This document shows positions 35,586 to 43,741 of a DNA stretch of 43,741 nt, piece after piece (position 1 is the first letter of the stretch; the number at the start of each line of letters is the position of its first letter). The stretch is taken from positions 1 to 43,741 of the forward strand of contig NZ_JAEMVE010000036.1 of NCBI RefSeq assembly GCF_029216045.1, read 5' to 3'. Made by a program: the position numbers and the translations under genes. The stretch is from Sulfurimonas sp. MAG313. Lineage in GTDB: Bacteria; Campylobacterota; Campylobacteria; Campylobacterales; Sulfurimonadaceae. The notes beneath the pieces were generated by a model. It saw only the letters and a list, made by a program, of their open reading frames with translations. It was not told the origin of the DNA and did no database searches.

Positions 35586-38303
35586 ATGAAAACACTTTTC
35601 CTTCTACTTTTTCTTAGTCTTAGTTTATTATCAGAACAAAACCTACCAACGAATTTTGATATTACACCCCATGCCGCTAAAGATGCAGATTTTAGATTTT
35701 TAAATCCTCATTTATCTCATAGACCAAACTATGTAGCAGGTCAAGCCGTAAGTGTAAAACTGTCAAAAGATGAAAACACACTTCTAGTTTTAACGAGTGG
35801 GTATAATCGTATGCATAACGAAGATGGTTCATTAGATATAAATGCATCCAGCGAATATGTCTTTATCTATGATGTATCTAAACACATTCCTGTTCAAAAA
35901 CAGGTTCTACATTTGGCCAATACTTTTTATGGAATTTCATGGCATCCCCTTAAAGATGCTTTTTTTGTTTCAGGGGGAGTAGATGATAAGATTTTATATT
36001 TTACAAAGACAAACGGACTTTATCATAAAGAAAAAGAGCTAAAACTTGGCCACAAGTCAGGCTTAGGTCTGCATGTCAAACCAATGGCGAGTGAACTTGC
36101 TCTTAACAAAAATGGGTCTTTATTGGCCGTATCAAATATGGAAAATGATTCAGTTAGCTTGATTGATGTAAAAAGTTTTACTCTTTTAGATGAAATAGAT
36201 TTACGTCCTGGAAAGAATGATATTAAAGATAAGGCTAAGCCCGGAGGAGAATTTCCTTTTGGACTTGCTTTTGTGCATGATAGTATTTATGTAGCAAGTA
36301 TGCGAGACTATGAGCTTGTGCAACTTAAGATTCAAGACAAAACCTTACACATACAAGAACGTATCAAGGTGGGAAGTCAGCCTACTCGTATACTTTATGA
36401 TAATGCGCATGATGTTTTGTTTGTTGCTAATAGTCGTAGTGATAGTATCAGTGCTATAAACACCAAAAACAATCATGTGATAGGCACATTTTTCACAGTA
36501 GCACCCAAGGATATCTTTAATCAAACCCATTTAAAAGGGGCTAATCCTAATGCCTTAAGACTTAAGGGAAATAGACTGTATGTGAGTAATGGGGGCACAA
36601 ATTCTATTAGTGTACTTGAACTTACTTATCATAAAACCTCACTTGAAGCGCAGGTAGTTGCCTTGTATCCGACAGGATGGTATCCTAATGACTTGGCCAT
36701 AAAAGATGATATGCTTTATGTGGTAAATGGTAAAAGTCTTTCAGGCAGTAATTCAGGAGATTGTAGAAATAATCTTTCAACCGCTGCTGATGCTAAGGCT
36801 GAGTGTACTGGTAGAAATCTTTATACATGGAAGACAAAAAAAGCAGGTTTTTTAAGTATGAAAATTCCTTCTGGTGATGAAGAAAAACGATTAACTCAGC
36901 AAGTAGCAAAAAACAATCATTTCTTTTACAAAGACAAGGTAAATGAGACCATGTCCTTTTTGCAAAAAAAGATTAAACATATTGTATATATAGTCAAAGA
37001 AAACCGAAGTTATGATCAGGTTTTAGGAGACTTAGAAATTGGAAATGGGGATAAAAGCCTAACCCTTTTTCCCCAAAGCAATACCCCTAATCATCATAAA
37101 CTTTCTACAGAGTTTGTCACCATGGATAATTTTTTAGACAGCGGTTCTTCAAGTAATGACGGATGGGTCTGGACAACATCTGGACATACTACAGAATATA
37201 CAGAAAAAAACATTGCCATAAATTACGCAAAACGAGGTCTAAGTTATGATAATGAGGGACAAAATAGAAATATACCCTTAGCCCATGCAAATTTTAAAAC
37301 AAGACAGGCTTATGATCCTAGAGTACCTGATGATGAAGACCTTTTACCAGGAACAAGAGATGTAGCTGCTGTTGATGGAGATGATGAAACTCCCTCACAA
37401 GGATATATTTGGGATAAGGCTATCAAGGCGGGTCTTGAAGTGAGAAATTATGGTTTTTATTGTGATGAAGAACGTTATTTCTTAGATAAAAATGATTCGG
37501 CCTTTGTTCGTCCATCAGAATATCCATTTAAAGAAAAAACAGTGCAAGCCTACGCTAACAAAGCCTCTTTACTTGGACGTACCGATATATATTTTCGTGG
37601 ATACGATCAAAATTATCCTGATTTATGGAGATATAATGAGTTTAAACGTGAGTTTGATGAGTATGTAAAGAAAAAAAGCTTTCCATCTTTAGTTCTTTTG
37701 CGCTTACCTCATGATCATTTTGGCTCTTTTAAAACAGCTCTTGCAGGGGTAGACACACCCTTGAAACAGATGGCAGATAATGATTATGCCTTAGGCTTAG
37801 TGGTAGAAAGTATTTCAAAAAGCCCCTTTGCCGATTCTACTTTAATCTTTGTTATTGAAGATGACGCCCAAGATGGAGCGGATCATGTAAGTTCTCATAG
37901 AAGCATTTCTTTTGTAGCAGGACCGTATATTAAAAAACACGCCCTTGTAAGTAAACGATACACCACTGTAAATGTTTTAAAGACTATAGAAAAAATCTTA
38001 GATATTGAGTCTATGGGCTTAAATGATGCACTGAGTGAAAGTATGATGGACGTCTTTGATATCAATCAAACAGGCTTTGTGTATAAGGCAGAGGTTCCAA
38101 AAATCTTATATAAAACGGACTTACTCTTACCTCAAGAATCAAAACCAAAAAACATGGCCAGCATTGAAGTGGACCATAATAGAAAGTATTGGGTAAACGC
38201 CATGCAAGGTCAAAACTTTGAGAGTGAAGACAACTTAGATACAAAAAAGTTCAATAAAGCCTTATGGAAGGGTATTACTGGAGAAAATTTTCCTCAAGAA
38301 TAA
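35586..38303 (+). CDS. Secreted YncE-like propeller / alkaline-phosphatase-family phosphoesterase, copy 1
   Basis: 905 residues. Signal peptide MKTLFLLLFLSLSLLS. Residues ~35-400 form a seven-bladed-propeller-like region with YncE-style repeats (SNMENDSVSLIDVKSF, VANSRSDSISAINTKN, VSNGGTNSISVLEL). Residues ~455-830 are an AcpA/phospholipase C-like phosphoesterase domain: KENRSYDQVLGDLE with Glu472/Asn473, Ser523 in SGSSSNDGW, LPHDHFGS, and EDDAQDGADHVSSHR with Asp759/Asp760. In AcpA the metal is bound by equivalent Glu, Asn, Ser and two Asp (family knowledge), so all core ligands are present. It probably hydrolyses an organophosphate or phosphodiester outside the inner membrane and passes the product to receptor 1. 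Its exact substrate and whether it is periplasmic or surface-exposed are unknown. Confidence 0.85.
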   Translation: MKTLFLLLFLSLSLLSEQNLPTNFDITPHAAKDADFRFLNPHLSHRPNYVAGQAVSVKLSKDENTLLVLTSGYNRMHNEDGSLDINASSEYVFIYDVSKHIPVQKQVLHLANTFYGISWHPLKDAFFVSGGVDDKILYFTKTNGLYHKEKELKLGHKSGLGLHVKPMASELALNKNGSLLAVSNMENDSVSLIDVKSFTLLDEIDLRPGKNDIKDKAKPGGEFPFGLAFVHDSIYVASMRDYELVQLKIQDKTLHIQERIKVGSQPTRILYDNAHDVLFVANSRSDSISAINTKNNHVIGTFFTVAPKDIFNQTHLKGANPNALRLKGNRLYVSNGGTNSISVLELTYHKTSLEAQVVALYPTGWYPNDLAIKDDMLYVVNGKSLSGSNSGDCRNNLSTAADAKAECTGRNLYTWKTKKAGFLSMKIPSGDEEKRLTQQVAKNNHFFYKDKVNETMSFLQKKIKHIVYIVKENRSYDQVLGDLEIGNGDKSLTLFPQSNTPNHHKLSTEFVTMDNFLDSGSSSNDGWVWTTSGHTTEYTEKNIAINYAKRGLSYDNEGQNRNIPLAHANFKTRQAYDPRVPDDEDLLPGTRDVAAVDGDDETPSQGYIWDKAIKAGLEVRNYGFYCDEERYFLDKNDSAFVRPSEYPFKEKTVQAYANKASLLGRTDIYFRGYDQNYPDLWRYNEFKREFDEYVKKKSFPSLVLLRLPHDHFGSFKTALAGVDTPLKQMADNDYALGLVVESISKSPFADSTLIFVIEDDAQDGADHVSSHRSISFVAGPYIKKHALVSKRYTTVNVLKTIEKILDIESMGLNDALSESMMDVFDINQTGFVYKAEVPKILYKTDLLLPQESKPKNMASIEVDHNRKYWVNAMQGQNFESEDNLDTKKFNKALWKGITGENFPQE

Positions 38304-38414
38304 TAAACTTTACTGAAAAAAAAGTATAAAAAATAAGACATGATTACCTTATAGAAACTTTTTTAAACACTGTAATATTATAGTAGTTTAAAGGTAATTG
38401 ATTCGTGGCTAAAG

Positions 38415-38486
38415 TGTTATCTAACTGAAAGATACTAGTAATAAATTATGATTATTATTCCTTATACAAAAAATAGGGAAGAATAA
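38415..38486 (+). promoter_or_regulatory. Conserved leader/promoter of receptor 2
   Basis: TGTTAT, TAA.TGAAA and AGTAATAA (38437-38444) stand at the same spacing and distance from the ATG as in receptor 1. The remaining sequence is AT-rich and partly conserved, ending in GGGAAG before the start. This gene therefore has its own promoter rather than depending on read-through from cassette 1. Confidence 0.55.
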
Positions 38487-40664
38487 ATGAAAAAAATGAC
38501 GGTACTATCTTTGATAGCTGCGAATGCAATAAACCTACTTGCTGCTTCTGTGGTTGATTCCAATACAACAAAATTGGATAGCCTTTCTATATTGGGAGAT
38601 GATAATACATTTCCTGTGACTGTTGTAAGGGACGCAACAATCACACAAACAATCATTAATGAGGATGCTTTAAAACGTTCTATGGGCGCGGGTGGTTCTA
38701 ACATATTTAAAGCCGTTGAGCTTGCTCCTTCTGTTAATGTGCAAACAGATGATCCTTATGGATTTACAGGTGGAACGATACGTGTACGTGGATTTACAGA
38801 AAGAGAAATAGGTTTTTCTTTAGATGGTGTTCCCTTAAATGACTCTGGAAACTTCGCGGTCTATGCTCATGAATATACGGACGCTGAAAACCTTACTTCT
38901 GTCGCTTTAACACGTGGTTCAACAAAAAGTTCTGCTCCTTTTTACAGTGATATTGGTGGTTCAATTGAGTTAATGACAAAGTATCCAAGTAAAGACTTCC
39001 AAGTAGAAATCTCTGAAAACTTTGGCTCGTTTAACATGCAAAGAGGTTTTTACCGTATCGATTCAGGTGAATTATCTACTGGAACAAAGGTATTTGCATC
39101 GTATTCTCATACGAAAGCCGATAAATGGAAGGGAGAAGGCCAAGCACCTGACTTTCGCAAACACCTTGCCTTAGGAGTAACTCAAAAATTTGGAGACGTT
39201 ATTGCTGAAATATTTTATGATTATAACGATCAGTTAAATTATGCTTATAAATATAATCAAATGAACTGGACTAAGGCTCAAGATTTTGAGACCTATTATA
39301 AAGATGATTATAGTACCAATCCAATAGATGGGGATTACTTTAAGCTAAATACTAATCCATATACCAACCATGTTATCCGTGCACGTCTTTTCATCCCAAT
39401 CTCTGACACCATGTCTATAGATGTTAAACCCTATATGTGGATGGGAAAAGGGGGTGGATATTATTCTTATGGCGCGCCTTCAAACATAACCTATAATAAC
39501 TCTTTAAACTACACAACCCGTCCAGGTGTGGTAGCTAAGCTTAATGTTGAGCTTGAAGAAACAAAGATAGAAGCAGGAATGTGGTACGAATATGCAGACC
39601 TTAGAAACTTTTCTAAGTCCTATGCGGGTACCAACGGTAATGATATTTTAGCCAACTTAAATGGTAGTTTTAATTATTGGCGTTATATTCAAGAAACAGC
39701 AACCACTACAATGGCACCCTTTGTTTCTGTAGAAAAAAAGAATATAGCAAATATCTTAGATGTCACAGCAGGATTAAAATATGCAATGGTAAATCGTGAC
39801 CTTACTTCGTATGATACAGGTGATGTTACAAGTGATTATTCAGATGATGATGTATTTAACAACCTTGGAGCTGTAAATCCAGCTAGAACTTATGATCAAA
39901 GTTACGCTATGTTACTTCCACGTCTTCAAATTGGACTTAACTTAGACAGTCCTTGGTATCCATATTTTTCTTATGCACGTACTTTTAAAGTACCTAACAA
40001 TAGCCAAGGTGGTGATCAAGACGCGAGCGTAATTACGGCTAACCTTGACCCTGAGGTTGCAGATGGATTTAATCTAGCCGCGCGTTATGTAAATGAAGAC
40101 TTTTTTCTTACTCCAGGTATTTTTTATACTATGTTTAAAGACAAAATCATCACCACTGAAATTTCTCAAGGCGTAAGCGTTCCTCAAAATGTCGGAGAAA
40201 CTTCTTCTTATGGTTTTGAGTTAGAAGCAGGTAAACGCCTTATGAAGAACATCATGTTGTATGCTTCATACGGTTATACCAAGGCGACTTATGAAAAAGA
40301 TTATGAGGCCAGAGGTACACTTATAGATGTGACAGGAAATCAGTTAGTGGATACACCTGAACATACTGTAAGTGCTTCAGTAGGATATGATAAAAAAGAT
40401 TTTTCAGCTATCTTAACAGCTAAATATATCTCTTCACGTTTTGGAGATGCAACGAATACTCAAAAAGTTGCTGGATATACACTGTTTAATGTAGATATCA
40501 AAAAAGAAATCACGCTTATGGATATGAAATTTGCTGGTTATTTATCGGTAAACAATATCTTTGATACAAAATATATAGGTAAGATTAACACAGGTGATAC
40601 TAAGGCAAACTATTATGCCGGTGTACCCTTAGCCGCTTCTGTTGGTTTAAATGCAAAGTTCTAG
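38487..40664 (+). CDS. TonB-dependent outer-membrane receptor 2
   Basis: 725 residues. Signal peptide MKKMTVLSLIAANAINLLAA, then TonB-box-like LDSLSILGD, nearly the same as LESISIVGD in receptor 1. Plug domain: GTIRVRGFTEREIGFSLDGVPLNDSGNFAVYAHEYTDAENL and DIGGSIELMTKYP. The barrel ends in VGLNAKF with terminal Phe. The plug loop is longer and different from receptor 1, so the ligand may differ. The ribosome site GGGAAG is good. Its last 14 nt overlap the next gene, unlike cassette 1 where the two are 48 nt apart, so the pair is likely translationally coupled. Confidence 0.93.
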   Translation: MKKMTVLSLIAANAINLLAASVVDSNTTKLDSLSILGDDNTFPVTVVRDATITQTIINEDALKRSMGAGGSNIFKAVELAPSVNVQTDDPYGFTGGTIRVRGFTEREIGFSLDGVPLNDSGNFAVYAHEYTDAENLTSVALTRGSTKSSAPFYSDIGGSIELMTKYPSKDFQVEISENFGSFNMQRGFYRIDSGELSTGTKVFASYSHTKADKWKGEGQAPDFRKHLALGVTQKFGDVIAEIFYDYNDQLNYAYKYNQMNWTKAQDFETYYKDDYSTNPIDGDYFKLNTNPYTNHVIRARLFIPISDTMSIDVKPYMWMGKGGGYYSYGAPSNITYNNSLNYTTRPGVVAKLNVELEETKIEAGMWYEYADLRNFSKSYAGTNGNDILANLNGSFNYWRYIQETATTTMAPFVSVEKKNIANILDVTAGLKYAMVNRDLTSYDTGDVTSDYSDDDVFNNLGAVNPARTYDQSYAMLLPRLQIGLNLDSPWYPYFSYARTFKVPNNSQGGDQDASVITANLDPEVADGFNLAARYVNEDFFLTPGIFYTMFKDKIITTEISQGVSVPQNVGETSSYGFELEAGKRLMKNIMLYASYGYTKATYEKDYEARGTLIDVTGNQLVDTPEHTVSASVGYDKKDFSAILTAKYISSRFGDATNTQKVAGYTLFNVDIKKEITLMDMKFAGYLSVNNIFDTKYIGKINTGDTKANYYAGVPLAASVGLNAKF

Positions 40665-43437
40665 TCAAGCCATCCCTTCTTATGAAGGGCGTGGGTTTAT
40701 AAAAGCACTTAGCCTCGTGCTTCTTATGCTTACAAAGCTTCTTGCCTTTGAAAGTACACCCTTACCCACAGGTTTTGATATCTCAGCTTCATTAACACAA
40801 CATTCCTCTGCCTTACTTAATCCTCACCTTCAAGAATATCCTAACTATACAGCAGGACAAGCCGTTTCAATTGAACTTAACAAAGACAAGTCCAAGGCAG
40901 CCATACTCACAAGTGGGTATAACCTTCTTTATGATAAAAATGGCAATGTTGATAAAGACAATTCTACTGAGTACTTATTTATCTACGATATTCGTGAAGA
41001 TGAGGCAATACAAAAGCAGGTAATAAAAGTACCCAATACCTTTTATGGTTTACGCTGGCATCCAAAAGAAGATGCTCTATTTGTATCGGGCGGCAAAGAT
41101 GATTTTATTTACCGTTATGATGCAGGTGAAAATGGGTATACGCTTACTCAAAAAATTGATCTTCATCATGATAAGGTTCTGAAGAAAGTTGACCCAATGG
41201 TAGCTGAGTTTGAATTTTCTTTAGATGGGAAGTTTTTAGTAGTTGCCAATATGGAAAATGATTCTCTCACCTTAATAGATGTAAAAAGTTCAAGTATCCT
41301 TGATGAAATCGACCTTCATTTAGACAGCACAGACTTAGAAAAATCTGGAGGAAGCTATCCCTTTGGTGTGGCTATAACAAAAGAAAATACGGTGTATGTC
41401 AGCAGTATGCGAGACAATGAGCTTATAAAACTACAAATTAAAGGTAAAAAGCTAAAGATTATAAAACGTATAAAGGTAGGAAGTCAGCCAACACGTTTGC
41501 TCTACCTAAAGCACACCAACGAACTTTTTATATGTGAAAGCCGAAGCGATAGTATACGTGTGATAAACACCAAAAACGACACAACAAAGACCCGTTTTAA
41601 CACACTCGCTCCTAAAAGGTATTATACTAATAAAAAAAATCTTAAGGGCGCTAATCCTAATGCTATGACACTCTCAAAAGACGGCGATAAGCTGTATGTA
41701 AGCAATGGGGGAACAAATAGTATCGCTTCGTTTACCTTAACACGTAAAGAAGAAAGCTTAAAAGTACACTTTGACACTTTAATTCCTACCCAATGGTATC
41801 CTAGTGCCCTCGTAGTCAAAGAAGACATTTTATTTGTGCTTAACAGTAAAAGTCTTTCCGGTGCCAATCTTAAGGGATGTCGTAAAAACGTGGGTACAAA
41901 CTATAAGATTACTAAAGAATGTAAGGCAAATAATGAATATGTTTGGCAAAGTAAAAATTCATCCCTAGAAAGAATTATCCTCCCTAAAGAAAAAGAGTAT
42001 GAAGCTTCTACCCTCGCTGTTTTAAAAAATAATAAGATGCGAAGTAACGCCCTGAAAAAAAACCAAAATGAACTTATGGATTTTTTACGTACTAAGATTA
42101 AACATGTCATTTATGTGGTAAAAGAAAACCGAACCTTTGATCAGGTTCTTGGAGATTTAGAAAAAGCTAATGCCGATTCAAACCTAACTCTTTTTCCTGA
42201 AAGCATTGTCCCCAATCATTATGCCTTAGCACGTAATTTTGTCACCATAGATAACTTTATGGCAAGTGGTTCATGCAGTGGGGATGGATGGGCATGGATA
42301 ACCGCGGCTCGAAGCACCCAATATCTTGAGATGATGATGCCTATCTTATACGCGCACCGTGGAACTAGCTATGATGTTGAAGGGCATAATCGAAATATAC
42401 CCGTAGGATTAGATTCCTTAGCCTTAAGAAATGAAAATAATCCTCAAACTAAAACACTCAACATGAAGTTACACGGAACCGCTGATGTAGCAGCGCCTGA
42501 TGGTCCTGATGAAGAAGCAGCAACGGGATACTTGTGGAATGCAGCCTTAAGAAAAAATCTTCATATACGTAATTATGGATTTTTTTGTAACAACAGCCGG
42601 TATTTTTTAAATGAAAAAGATAAAAATTATTTACTACCACACCAAAATTCTTATGCTCTTTCTTATAAACAGTCCTTCCCTAATAAAAAAGAGCTCTTAG
42701 AGGTTACAGATCCTTATTTTCGAGGTTATGATATGAGATATCCTGACTTATGGCGCGTAAATGAATGGAAAAGAGAATATAAAGGTTTTATAGCCACAAA
42801 AAACATGCCAAACCTTATGATGGTTCGTTTACCCCATGACCATTTTGGAGGGTTTAGCACTGCCTTAGCGAAGGTAAACACTCCTTTAAAACAAATGGCA
42901 GATAATGATTACGCCTTAGGTAAACTCGTTGAAACTGTAGCTAAAGGCCCCTATAAAGATTCCACACTTATTTTTGTAACTGAAGATGACGCTCAAAATG
43001 GAGCAGATCATGTGAGTGCACAAAGAACACTAGCCTATATAGTCGGTCCTTATGTAAAACAAGGCGCGATAATTTCAAAGCATTACACCACCGTGCATTT
43101 AATTAAAACTATGGAATCTATCTTAGGATTAGATGCCTTAAACATTAATGATGCAAGTGTCAATCCTATGTATGAGGTTTTTGATAAAAGCCAAATCAAC
43201 TGGAGCTATAAGGCAAAAATAGCAGATATTTTGTACACAACCGAGTTAGATTTACCCAAAAGAGATAAAAAGCTAAAAGTACCAAAAGATAGAACTAGCC
43301 AGTATTGGGAAGACGCCATGAAAAATCAAAACTTTGACAGTGAAGACCAACTGGATGAAAAAGCCTTTAATAAGGCATTGTGGGAAGGGATAAAAGGAAA
43401 AAACTTAGCCAAAGGAGCTACTAAACAAGACCACTAA
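40651..43437 (+). CDS. Secreted YncE-like propeller / alkaline-phosphatase-family phosphoesterase, copy 2
   Basis: 928 residues from ATG 40651, overlapping receptor 2; the next in-frame starts would destroy the signal peptide, so this start is kept although its n-region is long (~18 residues) and it contains a hairpin. Propeller (~50-430) with VANMENDSLTLIDVKSS, ICESRSDSIRVINTKN and VSNGGTNSIASF. Phosphoesterase domain with Glu492/Asn493 (KENRTFDQ), Ser543 (SGSCSGDGW), LPHDHFGG and Asp779/Asp780 (EDDAQNGADHV). The metal core is intact, but the His of the DHVSSHR motif in copy 1 is Gln791 here (DHVSAQR). It is clearly a paralogue of copy 1. The change could alter specificity or rate; loss of activity is not shown. 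Confidence 0.85.
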   Translation: MQSSSQAIPSYEGRGFIKALSLVLLMLTKLLAFESTPLPTGFDISASLTQHSSALLNPHLQEYPNYTAGQAVSIELNKDKSKAAILTSGYNLLYDKNGNVDKDNSTEYLFIYDIREDEAIQKQVIKVPNTFYGLRWHPKEDALFVSGGKDDFIYRYDAGENGYTLTQKIDLHHDKVLKKVDPMVAEFEFSLDGKFLVVANMENDSLTLIDVKSSSILDEIDLHLDSTDLEKSGGSYPFGVAITKENTVYVSSMRDNELIKLQIKGKKLKIIKRIKVGSQPTRLLYLKHTNELFICESRSDSIRVINTKNDTTKTRFNTLAPKRYYTNKKNLKGANPNAMTLSKDGDKLYVSNGGTNSIASFTLTRKEESLKVHFDTLIPTQWYPSALVVKEDILFVLNSKSLSGANLKGCRKNVGTNYKITKECKANNEYVWQSKNSSLERIILPKEKEYEASTLAVLKNNKMRSNALKKNQNELMDFLRTKIKHVIYVVKENRTFDQVLGDLEKANADSNLTLFPESIVPNHYALARNFVTIDNFMASGSCSGDGWAWITAARSTQYLEMMMPILYAHRGTSYDVEGHNRNIPVGLDSLALRNENNPQTKTLNMKLHGTADVAAPDGPDEEAATGYLWNAALRKNLHIRNYGFFCNNSRYFLNEKDKNYLLPHQNSYALSYKQSFPNKKELLEVTDPYFRGYDMRYPDLWRVNEWKREYKGFIATKNMPNLMMVRLPHDHFGGFSTALAKVNTPLKQMADNDYALGKLVETVAKGPYKDSTLIFVTEDDAQNGADHVSAQRTLAYIVGPYVKQGAIISKHYTTVHLIKTMESILGLDALNINDASVNPMYEVFDKSQINWSYKAKIADILYTTELDLPKRDKKLKVPKDRTSQYWEDAMKNQNFDSEDQLDEKAFNKALWEGIKGKNLAKGATKQDH
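40674..40689 (+). other. Hairpin in the 5' end of phosphoesterase 2
   Basis: CCCTTC / GAAGGG with a TTAT loop, 10 nt after the receptor 2 stop, but within the coding start of the next gene. It occupies the position corresponding to the hairpin of cassette 1 and may reflect a shared control element later absorbed into the reading frame. Confidence 0.4.
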
Positions 43438-43569
43438 ACAGTAGAAAAACTTCTAGAAGAAATTTCTGAATATCTAAGTCAATGGTTAGACTGGCCACGT
43501 AATTTTCATTTAGATAATTTTTCAAGAACTAATATTGGAGGTCAAATACTGACCCGAATTATTTTATGA
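43438..43569 (+). other. In-frame open stretch after phosphoesterase 2
   Basis: After the TAA stop the same frame stays open for 43 codons (TVEKLLEEISEYLSQWLDWP...) to a TGA at 43567. It has a protein-like composition but no start codon and no link to the preceding family. It could be a gene relic or chance; not recognised. Confidence 0.2.
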
Positions 43570-43641
43570 CCCCTATTATTTCTAAAAGAAACTAGTGTCT
43601 AAAAAGAAGAACTCAACCAATAAGGTAATGAGCTTGGCTAC

Positions 43642-43696
43642 GGGGACATTGCTTGAGTTTTTAATGCGGGGCATTAAAAAGTAATGCTGTGTCCTC
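43642..43696. repeat. REP/MITE-like 55-nt imperfect palindrome, copy 2
   Basis: Outer arms GGGGACA / TGTCCTC, inner stem TTTTTAATGC / GCATTAAAAA closing on a GGG loop. It matches copy 1 (22940-22994) in length and in outer arms, the T5/A5 blocks and AATGC.GTGTCC, but has a different tip. The change on both sides of the tip keeps it paired, suggesting selection for the folded form. The rest of this 300-nt gene-free end (43570-43741) shows only a small GGTCA...TGACC inverted repeat just before. Confidence 0.55.
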
Positions 43697-43741
43697 ATTT
43701 AGCTAAATAACCCAGTTGGCAAACAAAGAAAAGTAATATTG

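Noticed and set aside
33134-38486. Fur or PhoB boxes in front of the receptors
   Set aside because: The conserved blocks do not match the consensus sequences I know for these regulators, and AT-rich DNA gives many false partial hits.

Overview
The window is AT-rich chromosomal DNA from a member of the Campylobacterota (Epsilonproteobacteria), most like the free-living Sulfurimonas/Sulfurovum/Arcobacter groups. Reasons: an FlhX-like orphan FlhB C-terminal protein beside a FliK-like protein, an LPP20-family secreted protein, a FlgR-type sigma-54 response regulator, a GyrA with Asn at the quinolone position as in Helicobacter, a DsrE-like protein, and many sensory and c-di-GMP proteins. The genus is an inference.

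Left third (1-14 kb). A FliK/FlhX pair (left gene cut by the window edge) faces a minus-strand cluster of siroheme synthase, DEDDh exonuclease and an unknown protein. On the plus strand, an HDOD protein overlaps a multidomain STAS/REC-like/STAS/CheX protein. A long minus-strand run with touching or overlapping genes follows: phosphohexomutase, pyrC, OmpR-type regulator, histidine kinase, exbB, exbD, GGDEF/EAL protein. A separate TonB-like gene lies just upstream of it. ExbB, ExbD and TonB could energise the receptors at the right end of the window.

Middle (14-27.7 kb). Mostly housekeeping: glnK and amtB (ammonium uptake), gyrA, LPP20-like protein with an overlapping partner, sigma-54 regulator, asd, a YqhA-like membrane protein, hemE, a membrane diguanylate cyclase, a soluble histidine kinase, a radical SAM protein and tRNA-Asn(GTT). 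Several strong hairpins separate transcription units. A 55-nt imperfect palindrome after the YqhA gene recurs, with the same length and outer arms, at the right end of the window.

Right third (27.7-43.7 kb) is accessory in character. After the tRNA come a 350-nt gap, a possible micro-ORF, a helix-turn-helix protein with a histone-like Lys-rich tail, a divergent exported DsrE-like protein, an orphan solute-binding lipoprotein, a complete IS4-type insertion sequence (19-bp terminal repeats, 8-bp target duplication), a CPBP protease and a ceramidase-like membrane protein. The last 10 kb hold the most striking feature: two consecutive cassettes, each a TonB-dependent receptor followed by a secreted two-domain protein (YncE-like beta-propeller plus alkaline-phosphatase-superfamily phosphoesterase). 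Both receptor genes are preceded by related leaders in which two sequence blocks sit at exactly the same distance from the start codon, so the whole unit including its control region appears to have been duplicated. The likely role is release and uptake of a phosphorus-containing or metal-complexed nutrient; the substrate cannot be read from the sequence.
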